Of a stretch of DNA of 17,964 nucleotides, positions 5,912-13,861 are shown one piece after another (position 1 is the first letter of the stretch; every line of letters starts with the position of its first letter). The notes beneath the pieces are model-generated. The model made no database searches. It saw only the letters and a list, made by a program, of their open reading frames with translations, and had not been told where the DNA came from. Source of the stretch: CSSED10-109M sp964349455 (GTDB taxonomy: Bacteria > Bacillota_I > Bacilli_A > RF39 > UBA660); contig CAYGGG010000014.1 in the NCBI GenBank assembly GCA_964349455.1, positions 1 to 17,964 on the forward strand, read 5' to 3'. A program made the translations under genes and the position numbers.

Positions 5912-7260
5912 CAACAATTGTTGGAATTTCAACCGCGCTTGGAATTGGCGCGATTAGCATCGTAAGAATTAGCGGACCTAATGCCGTTAAAATTGCTAGC
6001 AAAGTATTCAAAGGAAATGATTTGTTAAAAACCAAAACGCATACAATTCATTATGGCCATATTGTTGATAAAAAAGAAATAATTGATGAAGTATTAATAA
6101 CCGTGATGAAAAAACCAAGAACATATACAAAAGAGGATGTTATTGAAATTAATTGCCATGGTGGAATCAATTCAACCAATAGAGTGTTAGAATTACTATT
6201 AGATAATGGCTGCGAATTAGCTGAGCCAGGGGAGTTTACTAAAAGAGCTTTTTTAAACGGGCGAATCGATTTAATAAAAGCTGAAGCGGTAATGAATCTT
6301 ATCAAAGCAAAAACAGATTTAAACCGAAAAACAGCATTAAACCAATTAAGCGGGCAGATGTCGGCAAAAATTAATCAAATTCGTGAAAACTTAACCAAAT
6401 TGATTACAAACATCGATGTTAATATTGATTATCCCGAATACCAAGATGTCGAACAAATCGAATATAAAAAATTAAAAAATAAAATTGAAATGATTAAAAT
6501 TGAATTAAATAAACTTTATGAAGAAAGTAAAAACGGGCGGATGATTGAAGAAGGAATCAAAACAGTTATTATTGGAAAACCAAATGTGGGGAAAAGCAGC
6601 TTGCTTAATCAATTAATTGAGGAAGAAAAAGCAATTGTAACCGAAATCGAAGGGACAACACGAGATGTTGTCGAAGGAAAAGTTAATGTTGGCGGAATTC
6701 TGCTTGATATAAAAGACACCGCGGGTATCAGAGACACGGAAAACAAAATTGAAAAAATCGGCGTCGAAAAAAGTTTTGCTTTAATTGAAGAGGCGGAGTT
6801 GATTTTGTTTGTAATCGATCATAATCAAAAATTAAGCGACGATGAAAAAAGATTATTACAAAAGGTAATCCAAAAGCCCTACATCATCGTTATTAATAAA
6901 AAAGATCTCCCCCAAAAAGTAATTAAAAAAGAATTAGAAAAATATCAAACAATCGAAATAAGTACTTTTGAACGAATAAGCATTGAAAATTTGAAAGAAA
7001 AAATAAAAAAGATGTTTAATTTAGAAGAAATTGAAAAAAAGGATTTAACTTATCTAACAAGTGCTAGAAGTATAAATTTGTTAAAAAAGGCATTAGATAA
7101 TATTAAAGATGTTGAAAAGGGAATAAAAAAAGAAGTGCCAATTGATATTCTTGAAATAGACATAAAAAGATCTTGGTATAATTTAGGTTTAATTACCGGT
7201 CAAGTTTATGATGATCAGTTAATTGAGCAACTGTTTAAAGATTTTTGCTTGGGTAAATAG
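5908..7260 (+). CDS. mnmE: tRNA modification GTPase MnmE (TrmE)
   Basis: MnmE works with MnmG to add the carboxymethylaminomethyl (or aminomethyl) group to U34 of tRNAs reading two-codon boxes, using GTP, a folate-derived carbon and FAD. The 450-residue protein has the N-terminal folate-binding domain (1-118), a helical domain and an inserted G domain. The G motifs are G1 GKPNVGKS (223-230), G3 DTAG (270-273) and G4 NKKD (330-333). The C-terminal motif CLGK (447-450) contains the conserved cysteine. Length is normal. The SD AGGAGGA precedes the ATG, which overlaps the HD-gene stop by 4 bases. mnmG follows after 10 bases, so the two partners are made together. Confidence 0.97.
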   Translation: MTTIVGISTALGIGAISIVRISGPNAVKIASKVFKGNDLLKTKTHTIHYGHIVDKKEIIDEVLITVMKKPRTYTKEDVIEINCHGGINSTNRVLELLLDNGCELAEPGEFTKRAFLNGRIDLIKAEAVMNLIKAKTDLNRKTALNQLSGQMSAKINQIRENLTKLITNIDVNIDYPEYQDVEQIEYKKLKNKIEMIKIELNKLYEESKNGRMIEEGIKTVIIGKPNVGKSSLLNQLIEEEKAIVTEIEGTTRDVVEGKVNVGGILLDIKDTAGIRDTENKIEKIGVEKSFALIEEAELILFVIDHNQKLSDDEKRLLQKVIQKPYIIVINKKDLPQKVIKKELEKYQTIEISTFERISIENLKEKIKKMFNLEEIEKKDLTYLTSARSINLLKKALDNIKDVEKGIKKEVPIDILEIDIKRSWYNLGLITGQVYDDQLIEQLFKDFCLGK

Positions 7261-7270
7261 GGGTGAAACA

Positions 7271-9127
7271 ATGTATGATGTAATTGTCGTCGGAGCAGGG
7301 CATGCTGGATGTGAAGCAGCCGCAATCGCCGCTCATCTAGGTAAAAAAGTTTTATTAATAACTAGTAATATCAATAATATTGCTGATTTGCCTTGCAATC
7401 CTTCAATTGGTGGGAGCGCTAAAGGGGTTGTTGTAAGAGAAGTTGATGCACTAGGTGGAATTATGGCTGAGGTGGCTGATCAATCGCAGATTCAAATAAA
7501 AACATTAAACATAAAGAAAGGGCCGGCAGTACAAGCGCTAAGGGCTCAAATTGACAAAGACTTATATCAGACAAATATGAAAAAAAAATTAAATGAACTT
7601 AAAAATTTAAAAATTGAAGAAGATATGGTTGAAGATTTAATTCTGGAAAACAAAATAGTAAAAGGAATCAAAACAAAAAACAGAGAAATTAAAGGTAAAA
7701 GCGTAATACTAACAACCGGAACCTACTTAAAAGCCGATATTTTAATAGGTAATCAAAGGACAAGAAGTGGTCCCCACGGTGAAAAACCTAGTTTATTTCT
7801 TTCTGACAATTTAAAAAAAATAGGTTTTAATATCATTCGTTTAAAAACAGGAACGCCACAAAGAATTGATAAAAATACGATTTGTTATAAAGAACTACAA
7901 GAAGAAAAAGGATCTGATGCGCCATTGTATTTTAGTAACTTTTTTAAAAATTACTACGATGTTAACCAGCAAATATCTTGTTACATTACGCACACCAATG
8001 AAAAAACACATCAAATAATTCAAAACAATTTAAATAAATCAAGTATGTATGGCGGGATTAAGGATTTAGCAAGCGTTGGCCCAAGATATTGCCCTTCGAT
8101 TGAAGATAAGGTAGTTCGTTTTAGCGAAAAACCAAGACATCAATTGTTTTTAGAGCCAATGGGCTTAAATAGTGATGAAATATATCTTCAAGGATTTTCA
8201 ACAAGTTTGCCAGAAATTGTTCAAGAAGAAATCGTCCATAGTTTAAAAGGATTAGAAAAAAGTAAAATTTTAAAATATGCTTATGCAATTGAATATGATG
8301 CTGTTATGCCAACACAATTAAAAAAATCATTAGAAACAAAAGAAATTGAAAATTTGTTTATGGCCGGACAGATTAATGGAACGAGTGGCTATGAAGAAGC
8401 GGCCGGGCAAGGAATTATGGCCGGAATAAATGCATCATTAAAGTTAGATCAAAAAGAACCGCTTATTTTGAATCGAAACGAGGCCTATATTGGTGTTTTA
8501 ATTGACGATTTAATTATAAAAGGAGTAAGAGACCCATATCGCTTGCTGACCTCGCGTGCAGAGTACCGTTTGCTTTTGCGTAGTGACAACACAATACAAA
8601 GGCTTGGTGACCACGCCTTAAAGTATAAGCTCCTTTCGCCAGAAAAAGAAAAGCTATGTTTTGAAAAAAAGAAAAACGAAGCCGAGCTTATCGAAAAATT
8701 AAAAACGTTTATCATCACGCCAACCAAAGAAACTAATCAATATTTACTAAAATTAAACTCAACTGTATTAAAAGATAAAACAAGTTTATTTGGTCTTATA
8801 AAAAGACCAGAAATTAGAATAAATGATTTAAGCAAGTGGCTAAAATTAGATTATGAGCCTGAAATAATCAATCAAATTGAAATTTCGGCAAAATATGAAG
8901 GATATATTAAAAAAGCTAATCAAGAAGCTAAAAAAATGTTACAACTTGAAAAACAAAGAATCCCGGAAGTGATAGATTATTATCAAGTGGCCAATTTAGC
9001 AAGCGAAGCAAAGCAAAAACTAACAGAAATTAAACCAACTTCGATCGGTGAAGCAACAAGAATAAGTGGTGTTAATCCAGCTGATATTGCTATTTTGTCT
9101 GTTTTTATAAAGAAGGGGAAAAAATGA
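7271..9127 (+). CDS. mnmG: tRNA uridine 5-carboxymethylaminomethyl modification enzyme MnmG (GidA)
   Basis: MnmG is the FAD- and NADH-using partner of MnmE in wobble-uridine modification. The 618-residue product has the N-terminal FAD-binding Rossmann motif GAGHAGCEAA (8-17), followed by the family signature PCNPSIGGSAKG. Further on come the second family motif GQINGTSGYEEAAGQG and the C-terminal helical domain that contacts MnmE and tRNA. Length is typical. The start is ATG 7271, preceded by GGGGTGA; an upstream in-frame ATG at 7223 would overlap mnmE and lacks an SD. The stop overlaps the rsmG ATG by 4 bases (ATGA). Confidence 0.97.
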   Translation: MYDVIVVGAGHAGCEAAAIAAHLGKKVLLITSNINNIADLPCNPSIGGSAKGVVVREVDALGGIMAEVADQSQIQIKTLNIKKGPAVQALRAQIDKDLYQTNMKKKLNELKNLKIEEDMVEDLILENKIVKGIKTKNREIKGKSVILTTGTYLKADILIGNQRTRSGPHGEKPSLFLSDNLKKIGFNIIRLKTGTPQRIDKNTICYKELQEEKGSDAPLYFSNFFKNYYDVNQQISCYITHTNEKTHQIIQNNLNKSSMYGGIKDLASVGPRYCPSIEDKVVRFSEKPRHQLFLEPMGLNSDEIYLQGFSTSLPEIVQEEIVHSLKGLEKSKILKYAYAIEYDAVMPTQLKKSLETKEIENLFMAGQINGTSGYEEAAGQGIMAGINASLKLDQKEPLILNRNEAYIGVLIDDLIIKGVRDPYRLLTSRAEYRLLLRSDNTIQRLGDHALKYKLLSPEKEKLCFEKKKNEAELIEKLKTFIITPTKETNQYLLKLNSTVLKDKTSLFGLIKRPEIRINDLSKWLKLDYEPEIINQIEISAKYEGYIKKANQEAKKMLQLEKQRIPEVIDYYQVANLASEAKQKLTEIKPTSIGEATRISGVNPADIAILSVFIKKGKK

Positions 9128-9816
9128 ACGAGCAACAATTTAAAAATGAGGTTAAAAATCTTGGCGTTGAATTAAATGATCAACAATTAAAACAATTAAA
9201 GAAATTCTATCAATTATTGACCGTTGAAAATGGCAAATATAACTTAACCAGCATCACCGAACACGACAATGTGTATTTAAAACACTTTTTTGATAGCCTA
9301 ACAATTATAAGGATAATCAAGCTAGAAAAGCAAAAAGTATGCGATGTTGGAACTGGGGCTGGTTTCCCGGGAATAGTTTTAAAAATATGCTACCCCAAGC
9401 TGGAAATTGTTTTATTAGACTCAACAACCAAGAAAATTAAATTTGTTGAAAAGGTAATAAACGAATTGAAGTTAGAAAACATAACCGCGATTAATATGCG
9501 CGGCGAGGAATATGCAAGGCAACACGAAGAGCAATTTGATGTGGTTGTGACAAGGGCTGTAGCGTCGTTAAAAGTTTTGCTCGAAATTAGTGTTAAAATG
9601 ATTAAAATAGGTGGATTTTTAGTCTGCATGAAGGGAAATATTTCCCGGGAAATAATTGAAAGTGATATTATAAGGGAAAAATTAAAAGTCGAAAAACCAG
9701 TTGTTGAAGCGTTTAAATTACCAGTTGAAAATAGCACAAGAACACTTATTTTATATAAAAAAAAGAAAAAAACACCACAAGGTTTTCCGCGACCGTTTAA
9801 GGATATAAAAGAATAA
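9124..9816 (+). CDS. rsmG: 16S rRNA (guanine527-N7)-methyltransferase RsmG (GidB)
   Basis: RsmG methylates N7 of G527 in the 530 loop of 16S rRNA using S-adenosylmethionine. The 230-residue protein has the AdoMet-binding motif CDVGTGAGFPGIVLK (73-87), an acidic end to the next strand (LLDS, 97-100) and VTRAVASL further on, all typical of the family. It is the last gene of the HD-mnmE-mnmG-rsmG unit and overlaps mnmG by 4 bases. Two CCCGGG-centred palindromes lie inside the coding sequence (9362-9375 and 9640-9653). The second is a perfect Noc-binding site built with a CGG arginine codon, unusual among mostly AGA codons here. Confidence 0.96.
   Translation: MNEQQFKNEVKNLGVELNDQQLKQLKKFYQLLTVENGKYNLTSITEHDNVYLKHFFDSLTIIRIIKLEKQKVCDVGTGAGFPGIVLKICYPKLEIVLLDSTTKKIKFVEKVINELKLENITAINMRGEEYARQHEEQFDVVVTRAVASLKVLLEISVKMIKIGGFLVCMKGNISREIIESDIIREKLKVEKPVVEAFKLPVENSTRTLILYKKKKKTPQGFPRPFKDIKE
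9633..9654. promoter_or_regulatory. Perfect Noc-binding site (NBS) inside rsmG
   Basis: The 14-mer ATTTCCCGGGAAAT at 9640-9653 is identical to the Noc-binding consensus described for Bacillus subtilis. The palindrome extends to 16 bp (9639-9654). A further half-site GGGAAAT at 9633-9639 makes a second overlapping palindrome, so three half-sites lie in a row. It is about 230 bp upstream of noc, whose product carries Noc-type specificity residues. The match is seen directly; binding is inferred. Confidence 0.75.
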
Positions 9817-9819
9817 TTA

Positions 9820-9848
9820 TTGCATTATTTCCCAAAGTATAGTATTAT
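9820..9848 (+). promoter_or_regulatory. Candidate sigma-A promoter of noc
   Basis: TTGCAT (9820-9825) and TATTAT (9843-9848) are separated by 17 bases in the 64-bp gap between rsmG and noc. Transcription would start near 9855, about 25 bases before the noc ATG. I see no terminator after rsmG, so read-through into noc is also possible. Confidence 0.55.
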
Positions 9849-9880
9849 TGTCTTGAAAAGAGTAAAAAGGGGAGGCTAAT

Positions 9881-11035
9881 ATGGAAGAAAAGCACATTAA
9901 AGAGATTGAACTTGATGATGTATTGCCAAATCGGTTTCAACCAAGAATCAAGTTTAATCAAGAAGCATTAACTGAATTAGCAAATTCAATTAAAGAACAT
10001 GGTGTAATTCAACCCATTATTGTTCGTGAGATTGGTGATAAATACGAAATTATTGCTGGTGAGCGCAGGTATAAAGCAAGTGTAATCGCCGGAAAAACAA
10101 CAATTCCAGCAGTGGTTCATAATGTTGATGACGCAAAAAGTTCAGAAATAGCGTTAATTGAAAATATCCAAAGACAGGATTTAACGCCAATTGAAGAAGC
10201 GGCATCATACCGAAAAATACTTGAGTTGGGGAACATGACTCAGCAACAGTTAGCTGAAAAAGTGGATAAAAAACAATCAACGGTTGCTAACAAGTTAAGG
10301 TTGCTTAATTTAACCGATGAAGCACAAGAAGGGCTGTTAAATGAGGAAATTTCCGAACGGCACGCAAGATCTTTGTTAAAATTAGAAGATGAAGAAATGC
10401 AAATGGATATGTTAAATAGGATTAAAAATGAAAGGTTAACGGTTAGACAGTTGGATATTGAGATTGAAAAATCATTAACAGAAGGAGCAGAGGAAGTGAT
10501 TGAAAAAGAGGTTGAAGTCTTAGAAGACATCTTAGAAGAACCAAAGGATTATAACGTGAGCGCTGAAAAAGATAACCCAGGATTTTTGGATGTTGATCAC
10601 ATTGAGTCTAACGCAACCGACATATATGTTGAACCTGAAGAAAAGGACTGGGGACAACTCTTAAATGAAGAACAAACAATCGAAGAAGAAATGAAAGAGA
10701 ATTTAAAAGCTTATGGAATTGATGTTGACTTTAACAAAGACATGAATGATTACGGGAAGAAAGAAGAAGAACCAGAAGCCCCGATTGGTAGATTTTTTAA
10801 CTTTACAACGATCGAAGAAGAAGAAAAAATTCCTGAAAAAAAAGAAGAATCATCGCAATTCAATTTCCCTTTTGAGGGTGGAGGTGCACAGCCGGCAAAA
10901 CAAGTTAACAATAACGTAAAAGAAAAATTAACAGCAACAATTAACGATTTAAAGATGAACGGTGCAAAATTAGAAGTTGAAGAAGTTGATTTCGAGGATC
11001 AGTATCAATATATTATTAAAATTAAAAAAGATTAA
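9881..11035 (+). CDS. noc: Nucleoid occlusion protein Noc (ParB/Spo0J family), with long acidic linker
   Basis: This ParB-family protein has the N-terminal CTP-binding domain (GVIQPIIVRE 41-50, GERRYKA 60-66, ENIQRQ 94-99) and a helix-turn-helix (about 118-144). A C-terminal dimerisation segment runs about 342-383 (VKEKLTATINDLK...IIKIKK). At positions known to separate Noc from ParB specificity it has Gln132, Lys138 and Arg160, the Noc residues; the fourth is Asn143, neither type. Noc binds NBS sites and membrane to block division over the chromosome. It follows rsmG as in Bacillus. Unusual: 384 residues instead of about 280, because a roughly 140-residue Glu/Asp-rich linker (200-341) lies between the helix-turn-helix and the C-terminus. 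The usual N-terminal membrane helix is absent. No parA is adjacent. SD GGGGAGG. Confidence 0.88.
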   Translation: MEEKHIKEIELDDVLPNRFQPRIKFNQEALTELANSIKEHGVIQPIIVREIGDKYEIIAGERRYKASVIAGKTTIPAVVHNVDDAKSSEIALIENIQRQDLTPIEEAASYRKILELGNMTQQQLAEKVDKKQSTVANKLRLLNLTDEAQEGLLNEEISERHARSLLKLEDEEMQMDMLNRIKNERLTVRQLDIEIEKSLTEGAEEVIEKEVEVLEDILEEPKDYNVSAEKDNPGFLDVDHIESNATDIYVEPEEKDWGQLLNEEQTIEEEMKENLKAYGIDVDFNKDMNDYGKKEEEPEAPIGRFFNFTTIEEEEKIPEKKEESSQFNFPFEGGGAQPAKQVNNNVKEKLTATINDLKMNGAKLEVEEVDFEDQYQYIIKIKKD

Positions 11036-11057
11036 CTATGCATTGCATAGTTTTTTT
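11033..11057 (+). terminator. Intrinsic terminator of noc
   Basis: CTATGC (11036-11041) pairs with GCATAG (11045-11050) around an ATT loop, followed by seven T (11051-11057). It begins directly after the noc stop codon. It isolates noc from the ksgA operon. Confidence 0.85.
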
Positions 11058-11070
11058 AATTTTTTTATAG

Positions 11071-11076
11071 TATAAT
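11071..11076 (+). promoter_or_regulatory. Candidate -10 of the ksgA-ung-tilS-ftsH unit
   Basis: A consensus TATAAT lies here, but no good -35 is seen; the required region overlaps the noc terminator T-run. Initiation would be near 11083, giving a leader of only about 12 bases that still contains the SD AAGGTGAG before ATG 11095. Confidence 0.5.
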
Positions 11077-11094
11077 ATAGAAGAAGGTGAGAAA

Positions 11095-11886
11095 ATGAAA
11101 TGGTCGCAAGCGAATATAAAAAATGAATTCAAATTCAAAAAAAAATATGGGCAGAATTTTATTTTTAACCAAACTTTAATTGAAAATATTGTCGAAAAAG
11201 CAAACGTAGCTAAAGACGATATTGTAATTGAAATAGGAGCAGGAGTGGGGAGCTTAACTTGCGGGCTCGCCCCAAAAGTAAAAAAAGTAGTCACCTATGA
11301 AATTGACCACGAACTCGAAGAAACTTTAAAAAAAAATATGGTCGAATTTAACAATGTTGAAATAAAAATGACCGATTTCTTAAAAGAAGATTTTTCTTTT
11401 TTGAAACAAGAAGCGGTTATTGTCGCAAATCTACCGTATTCAATTACTACACCAATTCTATTTAAAATAATCGACGAATCAATCCTTGTTAAAAAGTTGG
11501 TTATTATGGTTCAAAAAGAAGTTGGCGAAAGGATTGCTGCAAAACCAAATAGTAAATCGTACAATGCACTTTCAGTTTTATTAAATCATCAATATAAAAT
11601 AAAAAAATTAATGGATATTGGGAAAAACAATTTTTACCCGATCCCAAAAGTGGAGAGTATTGTCCTTGAAATGGTCAAAAAAGATACTAGAATTGATAAT
11701 AAATTTAAGAAATTAGTAAAAGATAGTTTTCGTCAAAAAAGAAAAACAATTAAAAATAACCTTAAGCTTTATGATTTAGAAAAAATTGAAAAAGTTTTAT
11801 CAAAAAACAATTATTCATTAAATAGTCGCGCCGAACAAATTCCGATTGAAGTTTTTGTTGAATTAAGCGAAGAACTGGGTGAGTAA
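11095..11886 (+). CDS. rsmA: 16S rRNA (adenine1518/1519-N6)-dimethyltransferase RsmA (KsgA)
   Basis: RsmA dimethylates two adjacent adenosines in the 3'-terminal hairpin of 16S rRNA, a late checkpoint in 30S assembly. The 263-residue protein has KKKYGQNFIFN (15-25), the AdoMet motif EIGAGVGSLT (46-55) and the catalytic NLPY motif (112-115). Conserved FYPIPKVES follows, then a basic C-terminal domain containing FRQKRKTIKNNL. Length is usual. The SD AAGGTGAG is strong. The ung ATG follows the stop codon with no gap, so translation of the two genes is probably coupled. Confidence 0.96.
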   Translation: MKWSQANIKNEFKFKKKYGQNFIFNQTLIENIVEKANVAKDDIVIEIGAGVGSLTCGLAPKVKKVVTYEIDHELEETLKKNMVEFNNVEIKMTDFLKEDFSFLKQEAVIVANLPYSITTPILFKIIDESILVKKLVIMVQKEVGERIAAKPNSKSYNALSVLLNHQYKIKKLMDIGKNNFYPIPKVESIVLEMVKKDTRIDNKFKKLVKDSFRQKRKTIKNNLKLYDLEKIEKVLSKNNYSLNSRAEQIPIEVFVELSEELGE

Positions 11887-12513
11887 ATGATAGGTAACGA
11901 TTGGGATGATATTTTAAAAGAAGAGTTTAAAAAAGATTATTTTAAAAAATTAATGAAGTTCGTCAAAAAAGAATATCAAACAAAAGCAATTATGCCAAAG
12001 CAAGAAAATCTTTTTAAAGCATTAAAAATAACAAATTATAAGGATTTGAAAATAGTAATAATAGGCCAAGATCCCTACCCAACTAAAGGAGTCGCCGACG
12101 GGCTTGCTTTTTCAACGAATGATGAAATCGCGACACCAAAGTCTTTAGTAAATATAAAAAAATTATTGGAAAAAGACTTGACAATTAAAAAAAGAACAAA
12201 TAATTTAGAAAGTTGGAGCAAACAAGGAATTTTGTTACTTAATCGTGTATTAACGGTTGAGGAGGGGAAAGCAAACTCTCATCAAAATAACGGGTGGGAA
12301 AGGTTTACCGAAGAAATTATTCGAAAAATAAACAAAAAAGAACAAATAATTTTTGTTTTATTGGGAAAACAAGCTCAGCAGGTGTTAAAAATGATTGATA
12401 AAAGACATGTTGTAATTATAACAAGCCATCCGTCGCCACTGAGTGCGCATCGAGGTTTTATGACAAGTAATTTGTTTTCAAGAATAAATAAGATTATTAA
12501 AATAGAATGGTAA
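11887..12513 (+). CDS. ung: Uracil-DNA glycosylase, family 1
   Basis: Ung removes uracil from DNA, starting base-excision repair of deaminated cytosine or misincorporated dUMP. The 208-residue protein carries the water-activating motif GQDPYP (60-65, Asp62 expected catalytic) and the ADGLAFS uracil-pocket segment (70-76). The DNA-intercalation motif is HPSPLSAHRGF (181-191). The common family forms are GQDPYH and LSAYRGF, so Pro65 and His188 are variants; Pro at the first position is known in other bacteria. It is somewhat shorter than the usual 220-230 residues. The start is directly after the ksgA stop, using GGGTGAG at the end of ksgA as SD. Confidence 0.95.
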   Translation: MIGNDWDDILKEEFKKDYFKKLMKFVKKEYQTKAIMPKQENLFKALKITNYKDLKIVIIGQDPYPTKGVADGLAFSTNDEIATPKSLVNIKKLLEKDLTIKKRTNNLESWSKQGILLLNRVLTVEEGKANSHQNNGWERFTEEIIRKINKKEQIIFVLLGKQAQQVLKMIDKRHVVIITSHPSPLSAHRGFMTSNLFSRINKIIKIEW

Positions 12514-12522
12514 GGGGTAAAA

Positions 12523-13848
12523 GTGAAGGACGTTACAAAATTTATTAAAGAAGAGTTAACATTTAAGTATGGCGAAGCGGTTGTTGTCGCTGTTTCAGGC
12601 GGGCCAGATTCAATGGCCTTGTTAAATATTTTGCTTGAATTACGAAACTTTTTAGATTTGGAAATTATTTGTGCTCATATTCACCATAATGTGCGCAGTG
12701 AAAGTGACGTTGAAAAAAGATTTGTTGAAAATTTTTGTAAAAAAAATAAAATTGTTTTTGAATGGCTTAAAATTGAAGAATATGGTGATGATAATTTCCA
12801 CAATGAGGCTCGAAATATAAGATATAAGTACTTAAAAAAAATTGCTAAAAAACACGAAGCCAAGTATATTTTTACAGCGCATCATGGCGATGATTTAATT
12901 GAAACAATTTTAATGAGAATAGTTAGGGGATCGACGTTAAAAGGATATAGCGGATTTTCAAAAGTAATCGATTCAGACGGGTTTTTAATTGTAAGACCAC
13001 TGATCACGGTAACTAAAAAAGAAATTGAAAATTACAATAAAGACAAAAAGATTTCCTATATGGTTGATAGTTCAAACGAAAAAGATATTTATACAAGAAA
13101 TCGGTTTCGAAAATATATTGTATCAGATTTAAAAAAGGAAGATTTAAATGTTCACAAGAAATTTTATAAGTTTAGCGAAACAATTCATGAAAGTAATGAA
13201 TACATTGATAAGGTTGTGAAGCAAAAGTTAAAACGAATTTATCCACAAAAAGTTTTAAATATTGAAGAATTCAAAAATGAAGCAAATATTATTCAAACAA
13301 AGATTATTTATCATATTTTAGAAGATATATATTTAGATGATTTAATGTTAATTACCGATCAGCATGTGCTCCTTTTACAAAACCTCGTTATGTCAGAAAA
13401 AGCAAACGCTTTAATTCATCTGCCAAATAAAATAAATGCGATTAAGACTTATAATAATTTAACATTGGTTAAACAAACGGTTAAAGAGGCTGATTTTTAT
13501 TTAGAGATTTCTGATTATATTAATTTAGCTAATGGAAAAAATATTGAGCGGATTAACCGAACAAATCAAGATGACAACAATATTTGTCGCTTAGACGGCG
13601 CGGAGTTAAATCTGCCCATCTATGTTCGCAATAAAAAAGAAGGCGACAAAATGACAATTAAAGGGATGTTGGGTAGTAAAAAAATTGCCGACATTTTTAT
13701 TGATCAAAAAATTGAAATGAGTGAGCGTAAGAAATGGCCAGTTGTGGTTGATTCAAGCGGCGTGATTGTTTGGCTTCCTGGTTTGAAAAAAAGTAAATTT
13801 AATAAATCAATTAATGAAAAATATGATATAATACTTAAGTATTATTGA
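12523..13848 (+). CDS. tilS: tRNA(Ile)-lysidine synthetase
   Basis: TilS attaches lysine to C34 of the CAU-anticodon tRNA-Ile, so that it reads AUA, an abundant codon in AT-rich genomes, instead of AUG. The 441-residue product has the N-terminal PP-loop ATP pyrophosphatase motif SGGPDS (25-30), then AHIHHNVR and HHGDDLIETILMRI. A C-terminal substrate domain follows, with RNKKEGDKM, KKIADIFID and the WLPGLKKSKF ending. It starts with GTG after AAGGGG; the nine-base gap from ung suggests coupling. Its last codons appear to contain an extended -10 promoter and palindrome for ftsH. An exact TTATCCACA at 13239-13247 lies within it. Confidence 0.95.
   Translation: MKDVTKFIKEELTFKYGEAVVVAVSGGPDSMALLNILLELRNFLDLEIICAHIHHNVRSESDVEKRFVENFCKKNKIVFEWLKIEEYGDDNFHNEARNIRYKYLKKIAKKHEAKYIFTAHHGDDLIETILMRIVRGSTLKGYSGFSKVIDSDGFLIVRPLITVTKKEIENYNKDKKISYMVDSSNEKDIYTRNRFRKYIVSDLKKEDLNVHKKFYKFSETIHESNEYIDKVVKQKLKRIYPQKVLNIEEFKNEANIIQTKIIYHILEDIYLDDLMLITDQHVLLLQNLVMSEKANALIHLPNKINAIKTYNNLTLVKQTVKEADFYLEISDYINLANGKNIERINRTNQDDNNICRLDGAELNLPIYVRNKKEGDKMTIKGMLGSKKIADIFIDQKIEMSERKKWPVVVDSSGVIVWLPGLKKSKFNKSINEKYDIILKYY
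13824..13843 (+). promoter_or_regulatory. Candidate extended -10 promoter and palindrome before ftsH
   Basis: TGATATAAT (13824-13832) is an extended -10 element inside the last codons of tilS; no -35 is visible. It overlaps a perfect 14-bp palindrome, AATACTTAAGTATT (13830-13843), centred where transcription would begin. This would give ftsH its own expression with a possible operator. It is not a CIRCE or CtsR site. Function is inferred. Confidence 0.4.
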
Positions 13849-13861
13849 GAGGAGGAAAAAA

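Noticed and set aside
11887..12513. Ung Pro65/His188 variants as a new glycosylase specificity
   Set aside because: GQDPYP occurs in other functional bacterial family 1 enzymes and the leucine-loop position is variable, so the changes look like normal family variation.
13239..13247. Exact DnaA box TTATCCACA within tilS
   Set aside because: A single exact 9-mer 10 kb from the origin gap, encoding ordinary tilS codons and without clustered partners. Chance is enough to explain it, though it could be one of many dispersed boxes.
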